Of a stretch of DNA of 64,000 nt, positions 36,222-45,665 are shown piece by piece. The position numbers were made by a program, and so were the translations under genes. Origin of the DNA: Cellvibrio mixtus subsp. mixtus J3-8 (GTDB lineage Bacteria > Pseudomonadota > Gammaproteobacteria > Pseudomonadales > Cellvibrionaceae); the NCBI RefSeq assembly GCF_000766945.1, contig NZ_ALBT01000058.1:62001-126000 (forward strand), read 5' to 3'. The first letter of the stretch is position 1; the number at the start of each line of letters is the position of its first letter. The notes below the pieces were generated by a model. The model did not search any database, was not told the DNA's origin, and saw nothing but the letters and a program-made list of their open reading frames with translations.

Positions 36222-37663
36222 AACGAAAAGTATTGATTAAAGTATTCAGTGTGGCGTTGTTACCCTTGATGATCAGTGCATGCAGCGGATTTAAATCGGT
36301 TGAAAACGCGCAACAACTCGCACAATTGCCAGCAACTCCGGCGGCATTTAATTTGCCGCAGGGAGTCAGTGCAGAAAAGCCGGTCGCTGATTGGTGGGCG
36401 CAGTTGCATGACGTGCAATTAAATCAATTGATTGCGGATTCATTACAGCGCAATCACAGCATCCGTATCGCACAGGCATCGTTGGAAGAGTCGCGCGCAT
36501 ATTTACGCAACAGCAGGCTGGATCGCTATCCGACTGTTGAAGCTAATGCAAGTGGCACCCGCCAGCGCCAAAGTGTAGATATCAGTGGTGATGCCAATGC
36601 TCCGATTACGGAAACCTATCAAGCAGGTTTTGGTGCAAGTTGGGAGCTGGATATTTTTGGCCGTGTGCGCAACGGCGTGAAATTATCCAAAGCGCAAGTT
36701 GCCGCGCGTAAAGCAGATTTGCAAGCCGCACAAGTGAGTGTAGCGGCGGAAGTTGCCAGCGCGTATATCAGTTTGCGTGGTAATCAATATTTATTGGATG
36801 TGGCCGAACGCAACGCCAAAAACCAACAGGAATCCTTGCAGCTAACGCAGCGGTTTGAAGAAGTGGGGCGCGGTGACCAATTGGATGTGGCACGCGCAGA
36901 AGCACAGCTCGAATTAACGCGCGCAACCATTCCCGCATTACAAGCGCAAGTCAACACAGCGCTCAATCGCATTGGCGTATTAACCGGTACACCAACAGAG
37001 CAATTAAAAACATCGCTCGCGGAAGTGAAATCACTACCGGAAATTCCAGCCTCATTTGCGGTGGGAAATCCCGCGGATTTATTAAAGCGTCGCCCGGATA
37101 TTCGCCGTGCGGAACAAGCGTTGGCGGGATCGGTTGCTGAATACAATATTCGCGTGGCGGATTTATATCCCGGTATCAGTTTTACCGGTGGCCTCGGATA
37201 TCTCTCTACGGATTGGGAGCGTTTGGGGAATCGGGAAACTGAAACATTTTCTTTTACACCGCGAATCCATTGGGCCGCGTTTAACCTTGGTCGCGTCGAT
37301 GCGCAAATTGATGCTGCTGATGCCCGCACGCATCAACGCATTGCAGAATTTGAGCAGCGCGTGTTGGTAGCATTGGAAGAAACCGATAATGCATTGCAAA
37401 ATTTTGCACGTGAAGAGGAGCGCCGCACCGGATTGCAGCGCGCACTGTCCGCCAGCAACCAAGCGGCATTTTTTGCGCGGAAAAAGTTTGAAGTAGGTAG
37501 CAGCGATTTTCTCACGGTATTGGATGCTGAACGTTCACAGCTAAACGTAAGTGCGCAATTAGCGCAGAGCGATATGCAAGTGCTGTTGAACCTGGTTGCG
37601 GTGTATAAAACCCTGGGTGGTGGTTGGGAGTTGCAACAGAATCCGGTGGCGAGTAATCCTTAA
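36218..37663 (+). CDS. Outer-membrane efflux lipoprotein, NodT/OprN type
   Basis: A 481-residue TolC-superfamily channel. A lipoprotein signal with lipobox ISAC (lipidated Cys22) is followed by two OEP repeats, with DWWAQLHDVQLNQLIADSL and WELDIFGRVRNGVKLSKAQ in the first repeat and RRPDIRRAEQALAGS in the second. It is coupled to the pump by an ATGA overlap. It completes the tripartite efflux system, so no external channel is needed. Confidence 0.93.
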   Translation: MKRKVLIKVFSVALLPLMISACSGFKSVENAQQLAQLPATPAAFNLPQGVSAEKPVADWWAQLHDVQLNQLIADSLQRNHSIRIAQASLEESRAYLRNSRLDRYPTVEANASGTRQRQSVDISGDANAPITETYQAGFGASWELDIFGRVRNGVKLSKAQVAARKADLQAAQVSVAAEVASAYISLRGNQYLLDVAERNAKNQQESLQLTQRFEEVGRGDQLDVARAEAQLELTRATIPALQAQVNTALNRIGVLTGTPTEQLKTSLAEVKSLPEIPASFAVGNPADLLKRRPDIRRAEQALAGSVAEYNIRVADLYPGISFTGGLGYLSTDWERLGNRETETFSFTPRIHWAAFNLGRVDAQIDAADARTHQRIAEFEQRVLVALEETDNALQNFAREEERRTGLQRALSASNQAAFFARKKFEVGSSDFLTVLDAERSQLNVSAQLAQSDMQVLLNLVAVYKTLGGGWELQQNPVASNP

Positions 37664-37896
37664 GTCATCATTGATTCCGTGCGTATTGTCTTGTGTTTCT
37701 GGTTATTGTTTTTATTTTGGAAAACCGACTCTTTAAGCCCTTCATTGTAAAGAGTTGCTCTTTGCCTGCCGTGTTGCTCCTACCCCTTGGGTCTTGCACG
37801 AGCGGGCTTTTTTATGTCGCTTTTTATGAGCAGGTGAAATTCTGTTAAGCTGTCGGCGTCCAATAATTAAATTGTTATTTATCCGTGGAAAATCCT

Positions 37897-38337
37897 ATGA
37901 GCAGTATTCAAATCAATTGCCCACATTGTTTTGCTACCAACCGCCTGCCGGGCGAACGTTTGGAAGACAAGCCTAATTGCGGTAAATGCAAACGCCCGCT
38001 ATTCAGTGGCAAATCGATGGAATTAAATCCCGGCAATGTCGCGCACACCCTGGAGGGTAATGATATTCCAGTGCTGGTGGATTGCTGGGCTCCCTGGTGT
38101 GGCCCGTGTCAGGGTTTTGCGCCGGTATTTGAAGAAGCGGCGGCACGAATGGAGCCCTACATTCGCTTCGTTAAACTCAATACGGAAGACGTACCGAGTA
38201 TCGGTCAGCGCTGGAATATTCGCAGTATTCCGACCTTGATTTTGTTTCACCATGGAAAAGAAGTGCAGCGTGTGTCCGGGGCTTTACCCATGCCGCAATT
38301 AATGCGCTGGCTGCATGAATCGGGGTTGTTTGGTTAA
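37897..38337 (+). CDS. trxC: Thioredoxin 2 (TrxC)
   Basis: A 146-residue cytosolic thioredoxin with the N-terminal zinc finger of TrxC (CPHC near residue 8 and CGKC near residue 28). The active site WCGPC lies in DCWAPWCGPCQGFAPVF. The start at 37897 has a GGA seven bases upstream; the upstream GTG at 37885 lacks one. It reduces disulphides and helps in oxidative stress. It has its own bidirectional terminator. Confidence 0.93.
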   Translation: MSSIQINCPHCFATNRLPGERLEDKPNCGKCKRPLFSGKSMELNPGNVAHTLEGNDIPVLVDCWAPWCGPCQGFAPVFEEAAARMEPYIRFVKLNTEDVPSIGQRWNIRSIPTLILFHHGKEVQRVSGALPMPQLMRWLHESGLFG

Positions 38338-38370
38338 TCAGGTGTTCACATAAAAGTCGCAGCGAAAAGT

Positions 38371-38407
38371 AAAAAAATAAGAGCCCGGAGTGGGCCCTTA
38401 TTTTTTT
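38371..38407. terminator. Bidirectional terminator between trxC and the TonB receptor
   Basis: An A-rich run, AAG, a G/C stem (GCCC with GGGC), then CTT and a T run mirror each other around a GGAGT loop, giving a stem with poly-A/poly-T flanks in both directions. It serves the two convergent genes. Confidence 0.92.
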
Positions 38408-38412
38408 GGTAA

Positions 38413-41355
38413 TTATAATTTTCCGCTGATAGTAATCCCCGCCCAGCGCGGAGTACTGGGAATGGCAATATTCCACAAGGGTTGGTAACCGTATTCCTCG
38501 TCAAATAAATTCTTTACTACCAAACTGATCTGGAATTTTTCATCGCTGGTGCCGTAACCCACACCGATATCAGTAAGCCCGTAGCTATCTACTTTGCTGT
38601 AACGCGATAATGCCGGGTCGGTGAGATAATTGCTGGTGTAGTTGTAATTAGCATTGGCGAAAATTTCGCGCTTGTTAGTGAAGCTCCAGGTATGTTCTAC
38701 AAACGCATTGAAACTGGTTGGCCCGACACCGGGTAAGCGGCGGCCACTAATATCATAATAGGGTGTGTTAGTTCCCCCAAGCTCGAGTGGCTTGCCGGCT
38801 TCTTTAAAATCTTCGTAGCGTGAATCATTGTAAGCGCCGGACAAGCGAATACTGGTGTTATTAATGTTATAGGCAATATCCAGTTCGATCCCTTTTGCGC
38901 TAACTTCAGGCACATTGCCAATCGCGGTGATATACACATTATTGCCATCGTTATTAACGCGGGTTTGCACTTCATCAAATACAAAGCGATTGGCAATGTA
39001 ATCAGTGATTTCCTGGTAAAACACCGTGGTGTTTACCACCAGTGTTTGATCGAGGAAAACAGATTTTAAACCCAGCTCAAAGGTTTCATTTTTTTCGGCC
39101 TTGACCGGGTAGGATGTTCCGCCAAGTTTGGTGGCGCCAACAATTTGTGATACGCCAGCTTTCTCCCCATGTTGCCAGGAAATATAACCGGTATGGTTCG
39201 GGGTAAATGCATAACTCGGGCTCAGGTGTGTGGTGTAAAGTGTATCGTTAAATGGTTCGGCGGCCGTTGAATTGTACAGCGTGCTGAGGCGTCCAAAACG
39301 AATAGCTTTTGCATAGGCCAACTGGCGCGCTTGCGCGCCGGTTAAATCACCATAACTTGCCACACCAAAATATTTTTTTGCTGCAGCATCGGCTAATGCT
39401 CGCTGCTCCGGTGTGTTGCCCGGTGATAGGAAACCAATATTGGTTGAACTGGCTGCGCTGATTTTCCCTGAATAAAGTGTTCCCGTCGTGGTTGAATCAA
39501 AGCCGCCAAGCTGCACATTATTAACCGTTGCCGGATTTAATTCCGGTGCGACACCCTGGTTGTAAATTAAATTGTAGTTTTCATCATTGCGCCTTTCTTC
39601 ATCAGAAATGCGCAAGCCAACATCGACGATAAATTTTTCGGTAGCCTGCCATTGCAAATTGCCGTAAAGGCCCAGAGACCTGTCTTCTTTTTCGGCATAG
39701 GTATTGGAGGCTAAGTCATTTAACGAATTGCTCAATAAATATCGGCCATTGCCATCAATATCCAGCGCATCATATTGGGCCTTGCTCGCGTAGTAGGCGC
39801 CGGCATCATTGCCGAATTTATTGCCGCGACCGAAACCACCGTTGGTTTTAAACACATCCGCAAAAAATACGCCGGCTTGATAATTAATACTGGCGTCGGA
39901 CTTGTGTGTTAATCGAAATTCCTGCGTAGTTTGTTTGAAATATCCAAGGCCGGATGATGGCCCGACCAGAATATCGAACGGCGTTGGTAAACTGAAATTG
40001 GGGCTACCAAAATCAAAATGGTAATCGCGCCAACCGGTGATGGATTTCAATTGGTAATTATCCACTGTCCAATCCAGGTGCAACGCAACACCTTTGCTGT
40101 CATTGGCGATAGGATAATGCTCCGCACGATAGGATTTATGTAAATAAGTACCATCGTAACTGTAACCGGGATTCTGTGAAAACCAGCGGCGAGTGAGTTT
40201 GCCGGTGTCCTGGTTATCCTGATTTACTTTGCGATCATTGTAAGTAATTTTTCCGGTAGCGGGATCGAGTGAGTCATAATAATCCGGTATCGCGCGCGGT
40301 AAAAAACCACCGTTAGATGAAATGCCATATTCTTTGCTATTGGGTGTGACATCAATGCTTAAGCGCGCACTGAAATTCTCGCTTGGTGTTAATAAAAATT
40401 GTACCTTGCCGAAGGTGCGATCAATATTGCCGTAAGTAACCTCGTTACCACCGTTACTGGCCGTGTGGTAATAATAATTTTCAAACGCGCCGTCCGATTG
40501 TTCGCGATAAAACGTACCGCGCCACGCAAGCACATTTTCAATAATAGGCCCACCAATCACTCCGCGGGTAATGATGCTATTCAGCTGGCCAAATGTGAGG
40601 GAGCCTTCCGCTTCCGGTTCGAATGAAGGGGCTTTGGTTTTAAACGAAATTTTTCCGAGGCTGGCGGTATATCCGCCGCGAGTTCCTTGCGGGCCGCGCG
40701 CAACATCCACAGAATCGAGATCATAATAACTGTTGAACACTGCCATGTTGGAAAGGATAAACGGAACATCGTCAACAGTAGTATTAACACTCCCGTCAAA
40801 ACCCAATGCACCGCCGCTACCCAAATAGCCGACGCCGCGCACGGCTAGTGCCGTGGTAGTAGGGTTGGTACTGGAACCGCCCCATTTCACATTGCCGATG
40901 CGTTTTAAAATATCGCGGTAATTTGATGTTTGTTGTTTGGTAAGTTCTTCACCGGCCACTATCGAAATAGATGCAGGAACTTCTTTCACTGTCTGCAATG
41001 GTGGAATTTTTTTTCTGGATGTCACCGTAACTTTTCCGAGTCTGGTTTGGTTAGCCCCTTGGTTGGTTGCTTCGCCATGTTGGGCTGCTTGTGCAAGCGT
41101 AGTCGAGGGCAATATCAATTGTTCAGTAACATCCGTTGTTTTTTCATTGGTGGTGGATTGTTCTGCTATTGCAAATTGAATGAATAAAGGAATAAGGCCG
41201 AATGCGATCCATTTCGCCTTATGGGTTCCTGCACGTTTGTTTGTATGTGCAAGTGGTCGCTCTATCGAAACAGGTAAGAATTGGTTTGTTTTTTTATTGG
41301 AGGGAAAAAATGTAAATAAATAATCCACGAAAAATTTTATGGCTTTAATCGGCAT
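38413..41355 (-). CDS. TonB-dependent outer-membrane receptor
   Basis: A 980-residue receptor. The plug region with VPASISIVAGEELTKQQ, ALAVRGVG and VARGPQGTRGG lies near residues 115-250, followed by a 22-strand barrel. Strands with paired aromatic residues are visible to the C-terminus (ITISGKL). The hydrophobic signal (residues 48-64, cleavage after AIA) is preceded by an unusually long 47-residue N-terminal extension; the start has AAGGT upstream and no internal methionine offers an alternative. It imports a large substrate (sugar oligomer, siderophore or cofactor). No regulator or SusD-like partner is adjacent. Confidence 0.9.
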   Translation of the reverse strand: MPIKAIKFFVDYLFTFFPSNKKTNQFLPVSIERPLAHTNKRAGTHKAKWIAFGLIPLFIQFAIAEQSTTNEKTTDVTEQLILPSTTLAQAAQHGEATNQGANQTRLGKVTVTSRKKIPPLQTVKEVPASISIVAGEELTKQQTSNYRDILKRIGNVKWGGSSTNPTTTALAVRGVGYLGSGGALGFDGSVNTTVDDVPFILSNMAVFNSYYDLDSVDVARGPQGTRGGYTASLGKISFKTKAPSFEPEAEGSLTFGQLNSIITRGVIGGPIIENVLAWRGTFYREQSDGAFENYYYHTASNGGNEVTYGNIDRTFGKVQFLLTPSENFSARLSIDVTPNSKEYGISSNGGFLPRAIPDYYDSLDPATGKITYNDRKVNQDNQDTGKLTRRWFSQNPGYSYDGTYLHKSYRAEHYPIANDSKGVALHLDWTVDNYQLKSITGWRDYHFDFGSPNFSLPTPFDILVGPSSGLGYFKQTTQEFRLTHKSDASINYQAGVFFADVFKTNGGFGRGNKFGNDAGAYYASKAQYDALDIDGNGRYLLSNSLNDLASNTYAEKEDRSLGLYGNLQWQATEKFIVDVGLRISDEERRNDENYNLIYNQGVAPELNPATVNNVQLGGFDSTTTGTLYSGKISAASSTNIGFLSPGNTPEQRALADAAAKKYFGVASYGDLTGAQARQLAYAKAIRFGRLSTLYNSTAAEPFNDTLYTTHLSPSYAFTPNHTGYISWQHGEKAGVSQIVGATKLGGTSYPVKAEKNETFELGLKSVFLDQTLVVNTTVFYQEITDYIANRFVFDEVQTRVNNDGNNVYITAIGNVPEVSAKGIELDIAYNINNTSIRLSGAYNDSRYEDFKEAGKPLELGGTNTPYYDISGRRLPGVGPTSFNAFVEHTWSFTNKREIFANANYNYTSNYLTDPALSRYSKVDSYGLTDIGVGYGTSDEKFQISLVVKNLFDEEYGYQPLWNIAIPSTPRWAGITISGKL

Positions 41356-41715
41356 ATAACTACCTTGTGATCGGACGATGATGTTGAATAACTCGCATCC
41401 CTTTAAGGCGATATGTGTGCCAGAGTTTTTTACGGTGTAGCAGAATGTTTATTTTTGAAATGGCTTGTTGTTTTTAAAGCGGCACGCATGGCAGCTTTTT
41501 GGCGTTATTCGCGTTTGTGTTTTATCCAGTGCAGCGAGCTTTGCTGAAATCAACAGGGAAAATTAATACTGCATTTTCTGTCGCTAGAGGAATCGGTGTT
41601 GCCTGTGCTGCAATAAATATGGTCGGGTGGGGGTTACTGTTTGAATTAATTCAGTATTGCTGAAAAGTGGAGAGCGTGGAATAACATCCCTGTCGTGCAG
41701 TATGTGGTGTAGCGG
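41356..41715. other. Intergenic region upstream of the TonB receptor
   Basis: 360 bases between the receptor start and the end of the Crp/Fnr gene, both on the minus strand. It should hold the receptor promoter. No strong dyad, terminator or small gene was recognised. Confidence 0.4.
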
Positions 41716-42396
41716 TTACCAGTAACGTGGCAATGGCTTTTTAATTTCGATATAGCCAGAGCATTGCTCGATATATTCGCCAATCAACAATTGCTTCATA
41801 ATCCGGCTCACCATTTCGCGCGATGAGCCAACCATATTGGCAATGTCCTGGTGGGTAACTTTAGGGTTGTGAATGCGTTTGTTGTCGTCGCTTAACTTTT
41901 CCAGTGCTGCGCTTACGCGACCATAGACATCTAATAGCGCCATATCTTTTACACTATCGGTGAGTTCACGCACGCGACGTGTGACTTCGATCAGGAGTAA
42001 CATCGCGAATTCGGGATGTTTGCGAATTAATTCCTGCACGCTGGCGCGCGACACCAGAATAATTTCGCAATCGCTGATAGTCATGACAGATGCTGAACGA
42101 GGTTTTCCATCAATGAGTGATAACTCGCCAAAATATTCGCCTTCGTGTAAGTAATTCAGATTGACCTGGCGGCCATCTTCATTATTCAAATAGCAGCTAA
42201 CGGTGCCTTTCCGAATAATGTATAAATGAGTGGATTCATCGCCTTCCGTGACCAGTACGGTGTTCTTGGGGTATTTGCGCTGTACGCTGAGTTTTTCCAG
42301 TTCCGTGAGAAAATGCGGTGGTACATCGGCAAACAAGCTGACGTTCTCTAACATGGCAATGGCTTCTTGGAATAGTTGATTGGCGATGGCAATCAT
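41716..42396 (-). CDS. Crp/Fnr-family cyclic-nucleotide-binding regulator
   Basis: A 226-residue regulator. The cyclic-nucleotide domain contains GEYFGELSLIDGKPRSASVMT, with the Glu and Arg that contact cyclic nucleotide in Crp. The C-terminal winged helix reads THQDIANMVGSSREMVSRIMKQL. No iron-sulphur cysteines of the Fnr type are seen at the N-terminus, so a cAMP or cGMP ligand is more likely. ATG 42354 is an alternative start. It is divergent from a class III nucleotide cyclase, suggesting a signal-maker and receptor pair. Confidence 0.88.
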   Translation of the reverse strand: MIAIANQLFQEAIAMLENVSLFADVPPHFLTELEKLSVQRKYPKNTVLVTEGDESTHLYIIRKGTVSCYLNNEDGRQVNLNYLHEGEYFGELSLIDGKPRSASVMTISDCEIILVSRASVQELIRKHPEFAMLLLIEVTRRVRELTDSVKDMALLDVYGRVSAALEKLSDDNKRIHNPKVTHQDIANMVGSSREMVSRIMKQLLIGEYIEQCSGYIEIKKPLPRYW

Positions 42397-42448
42397 AACC
42401 CCATGTCTTAAGCGAGAGCCAATTTTGGCGCCAAAGTCTTCAAAAACT

Positions 42449-42464
42449 TGTGGATTGTCTCACG
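42449..42464. promoter_or_regulatory. CRP-like site between the regulator and cyclase genes
   Basis: TGTGG-ATTGTC-TCACG matches the Crp consensus TGTGA-N6-TCACA at 8 of 10 fixed positions with the correct spacing. It lies 53 bases upstream of the regulator start and 142 bases upstream of the cyclase start, so autoregulation is plausible. Confidence 0.4.
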
Positions 42465-42605
42465 TTACTGATCCGGCGTTGTCGATTGGTTGTTATTGTC
42501 ACCAAAACACACAATAATCGCGCCTTTATTTGCCCGCATTTTGTGGCAAGGATCATAATTTTATCCCAACCATTAATCGCTAGCGCACGGAGAGCTGACT
42601 GCACC

Positions 42606-44819
42606 ATGGTCGCCGATTCTATCCAGCATTGTGAACAAACATTGATGTTCACCGACATTGTCGGCTACTCACGCCTTATGGGGCGCAATGAGTCGCTGGC
42701 GGTGGAAATGTTGGGGGATTATCGCAAAATTTTGCTCTCACACATCGAAGCACAAGGCGGGCAATTGGTGGAATTTGTGGGCGACGCAGTTTTTGCGCGT
42801 TTTGATACGGCAGTAGCAGCGGTATCGGCTGCTATAGCCATCCAGCAACATTTGCTCGCGTTTAATGAAGCGCGCGATAAAAAACTCCCGCGCCTGCAAA
42901 CGCGCATCGGTTTAAACAAAGGTGAGGTAATGCTGCGCGATGGTGCAGTGTTTGGCGATAGCGTCAACATCGCCGCGCGATTGGAACCGCTTGCTGTTGC
43001 TGATGGTATTTGTATTTCACAAAGTGTTTATGACGAAGTTCGCTTTTCACTGTCTGCACCAGCTAAACGCCTGGGTGCGCAATCGTTAAAAAATATCCAG
43101 CAAAAAATCCGTGTCTATTTAATCAAACCCGCCGGCATCAACTGGCGTGATCACCTGCATTATTTTTTGCGCGGCCTGAATCGAAAAATTGTCGCCTATC
43201 GTTACCCGATCGCCGCCACCGTACTGGCACTCATCGCCGCTGGCATCTACTTTATTCCGCGCTGGTTAGTTCCGGGTTATGCGGCCAACTATGTAGAAAT
43301 CGCCGATTTTAAAAACCTGATGAATGAAAAAGGCGATGCGGATTATTTCTCCGCCGGAATCACCGAAGCCGTCCGCTCGCAACTCGCGGATATGCGCGAT
43401 GTATATATCGTCGATGCCAAAGAAGGTATTCACGCCCCTATAAGATTGGAAGGCAGCGTACAAAAGCTCGGCGACAATTTACGCATCGCCTATCGATTAT
43501 TCCGCCGCAAAGACAACGTACAAATCGCCGGCGGAAAGTTGGATGGAACCTATCAGGATATTTTTATTTTGCAGGATCGTTTGGTGGGGGAGATTGCGCG
43601 TTATCTTGCTGATGAATTTCAATTGCAGAACTTTAGGCCGGCGCCGTTAAGGCTGACTAATGATATTACGGCATATGATTTTTATTTGAAGGGGTTGGAT
43701 TTTTTGAATGGCGAACTATCACACGAAAAAGCAGATGAAGCCATCGCGAATTTTCAGACAGCACTAATTCACGATAAAAAATTTTCCCTCGCCAATGCCG
43801 GCCTATGTGAGGCTTATTGGAAAAAATATGAAATAACAAATTTATCTTCGTGGCTCAATGACGCCGAAAAAAATTGCCTCATTGCTATTCAAATTGATTC
43901 AAAGGTTTCAAAAGCATATAAAGCTTTAGGTGGTATTTATAGGGATACAGGTAGATTTTCCGAGGCGATTGAATACTTGGATCAAGCTATTGAAATTAAT
44001 AAAGAAGATGTTACTGCTTACGTTGCGTTGGCTTCTACTCTGTTTGCTATGGGAGATCGTAAAAAGGCAGAGGAGTTATATTCTGAAACAATTAAAAATA
44101 ACCCCAAAAATTGGAGGGGTTTTTCAGGCTATGCTTACTATCTAAGTCGAATTGGTAGGCACTTGGATGCCATTGAAAATCACAAACATGTTCTAAAGAT
44201 ACTTCCTGAAAATGTTATTGCCTTGAATAACATAGCAGTAAATTATTATTATTTGAATGATTTTTCATCATCTGCTGAATATTTTTCCAAAGCGGCTGAT
44301 ATTGAACCTTCTGGAACTGTTTTCATTAATACCGGAACTGTGTTTTATGTTGACAAAAACTTTGAAAAAGCGGCTTTTTATTATGCAAAAGCGTTAGAAC
44401 TTGAGCCAAATAATTATCAATATATGGCATATCTCGGTGATGCTTTTAAGTTTATGCCATTAAAGAAGCACTTGGCCGCCAAATGCTTTGATGATGTTAT
44501 AAAGTATGCCAACTCTGAGATAGATGTGAATAGTAATATAGAAAAGCCTTATCAGTATCTTGCAAGAGCATACGCATATTTAGGTGAAATAAAAAAAGCT
44601 AAAGAGTACATGCTTATTGCAGATAACCTCGGAGGAAACAATACAGAATCATATTATTCGCATTTACGAATAGCTGTATTGGAGCAAGATGAGAAAAATA
44701 TTGTTGAATATGCAAATAAACTATTGAGCAATGAATATACTCTTGGGTTGCTTCTTGCAGATCCTGATTTTGTTCTTCTAAATGAGGATAGAATAAAAAA
44801 ATTATTAATTTTAAAGTGA
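42606..44819 (+). CDS. Class III adenylate/guanylate cyclase with membrane helix and TPR repeats
   Basis: A 737-residue signalling enzyme. Residues about 10-170 form the cyclase domain with metal aspartates Asp17 (MFTDIVGYSRLMG) and Asp60 (EFVGDAVFARF) and the GDSVNIAARLEP segment. One transmembrane helix follows near 200-220, then a TolB/FlgO-like segment (ITEAVRSQLADM... and LEGSVQKLGDNLRIAYRLF) and about eight TPR repeats. It makes cAMP or cGMP in the cytosol; the TPRs probably sense protein partners. The start at 42606 has GGAGAG upstream. From about 43700 the DNA becomes AT-rich (20 G/C of 60 at 44701-44760, against 30 of 60 at 42841-42900), so the C-terminal part may have a different history. 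Confidence 0.85.
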   Translation: MVADSIQHCEQTLMFTDIVGYSRLMGRNESLAVEMLGDYRKILLSHIEAQGGQLVEFVGDAVFARFDTAVAAVSAAIAIQQHLLAFNEARDKKLPRLQTRIGLNKGEVMLRDGAVFGDSVNIAARLEPLAVADGICISQSVYDEVRFSLSAPAKRLGAQSLKNIQQKIRVYLIKPAGINWRDHLHYFLRGLNRKIVAYRYPIAATVLALIAAGIYFIPRWLVPGYAANYVEIADFKNLMNEKGDADYFSAGITEAVRSQLADMRDVYIVDAKEGIHAPIRLEGSVQKLGDNLRIAYRLFRRKDNVQIAGGKLDGTYQDIFILQDRLVGEIARYLADEFQLQNFRPAPLRLTNDITAYDFYLKGLDFLNGELSHEKADEAIANFQTALIHDKKFSLANAGLCEAYWKKYEITNLSSWLNDAEKNCLIAIQIDSKVSKAYKALGGIYRDTGRFSEAIEYLDQAIEINKEDVTAYVALASTLFAMGDRKKAEELYSETIKNNPKNWRGFSGYAYYLSRIGRHLDAIENHKHVLKILPENVIALNNIAVNYYYLNDFSSSAEYFSKAADIEPSGTVFINTGTVFYVDKNFEKAAFYYAKALELEPNNYQYMAYLGDAFKFMPLKKHLAAKCFDDVIKYANSEIDVNSNIEKPYQYLARAYAYLGEIKKAKEYMLIADNLGGNNTESYYSHLRIAVLEQDEKNIVEYANKLLSNEYTLGLLLADPDFVLLNEDRIKKLLILK

Positions 44820-44838
44820 AACTAAGGAGTGTGTTGTT

Positions 44839-45342
44839 ATGAAAGTAAAAAGTAAGTTATGTGTTGTATCAATTTTGTTTATGTTTGCAGGGTGTGTATC
44901 TGCAGTTGATAATACTGTTTCCTCAGTTGACAAGAGCGTCGTTTCAGCTGTTGATCGAGGGGCAGCGTCGTTAACTAGGGCAAAATTGCCGGTAAGCACT
45001 GCGTTAAAAGGCACAAATACGGCTGTTGTTGGGATTGCTATTGATAAAGACGGAATGCCTTTAGAAACTGTTAGAGAGATTGTTTTGAAACCAGGGCAAA
45101 GAGCAATTTTTGCTGGGCCGGACGATTTTCAGATAATATTTAAAGATAAAAAAATTCCTGAAAAGAAAACACTATATAGATCAGCTAATGGTGTTGTGAC
45201 TGTGGATGTTCCTAAAGATATATTGGACAGGCCTGAATTCAGAGAAGAGTTCGCCAAAACCAAGCAAGTCAGATTTAATTATGCTATACGAATTAAGGAT
45301 CGTGAGCTCGACCCCCCATTTATTATTAAACGTGATGATTAA
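44839..45342 (+). CDS. Predicted lipoprotein, function unknown
   Basis: A 167-residue protein with a lipoprotein signal (lipobox FAGC, Cys19). The first part has a degenerate Val-Asp-rich repeat (AVDNTVSSVDKSVVSAVDRG). The rest is a soluble domain with no recognised family. AAGGAG is about nine bases upstream, and it lies 19 bases after the cyclase gene, ending at a terminator, so it is probably co-transcribed. It shares the AT-rich composition of the cyclase TPR region. It may be an envelope partner of the cyclase; that is inference. Confidence 0.7.
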   Translation: MKVKSKLCVVSILFMFAGCVSAVDNTVSSVDKSVVSAVDRGAASLTRAKLPVSTALKGTNTAVVGIAIDKDGMPLETVREIVLKPGQRAIFAGPDDFQIIFKDKKIPEKKTLYRSANGVVTVDVPKDILDRPEFREEFAKTKQVRFNYAIRIKDRELDPPFIIKRDD

Positions 45343-45352
45343 TTTTTATTGA

Positions 45353-45376
45353 AAGCCGGCGCCAGCCGGCTTTTTT
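45353..45376 (+). terminator. Terminator after the lipoprotein gene
   Basis: AAGCCGGC and GCCGGCTT form an 8-bp stem around the loop GCCA, followed by TTTT. Confidence 0.93.
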
Positions 45377-45381
45377 ACCCC

Positions 45382-45398
45382 ATGTGAATAAGTCACAT
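45382..45398. promoter_or_regulatory. Dyad ATGTGA-N5-TCACAT
   Basis: A perfect 6+5+6 dyad, close to a Crp site but with a spacer one base shorter than the standard N6. It is just downstream of the terminator at 45353-45376. Confidence 0.4.
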
Positions 45399-45649
45399 CC
45401 CCCCCTTACAAAACCGCACATATTTTTCATCAGGATCACTATATCTTAGCCATCAGTAGCAGGGCGTCAGCAAGGATAAGCGAGCGGAATAGGTATTCCG
45501 ATATTCAAGGACAAGACGCTGCTTGCAGCAAAACCGAAGGTGGCAAGGACGCATATCAGGCATTACGCCTCCCCCAATCGCCTTGAGTTTTGCGGCAGGT
45601 ATTCAGCCATGCGGCAGGGCGCCCGGCTACATTATCATCAGCTAAATTC

Positions 45650-45665
45650 ATGTGAATATTTCACA
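45650..45665. promoter_or_regulatory. Second dyad ATGTGA-N5-TCACA
   Basis: It shares CATGTGAATA with the site at 45382 and has the same N5 spacing. It lies about 130 bases before the start of the 45796 gene. Confidence 0.4.

Noticed and set aside
45382-45398. Canonical Crp site.
   Set aside because: The spacer is five bases and not six, so it was recorded only as a Crp-like dyad.
45525-45620. GEMM-type c-di-GMP riboswitch.
   Set aside because: Segments AAACC, GG and GGACGCA occur in order, but the second half of the aptamer and the tetraloop receptor are not recognisable. An Rfam RF01051 scan would decide.
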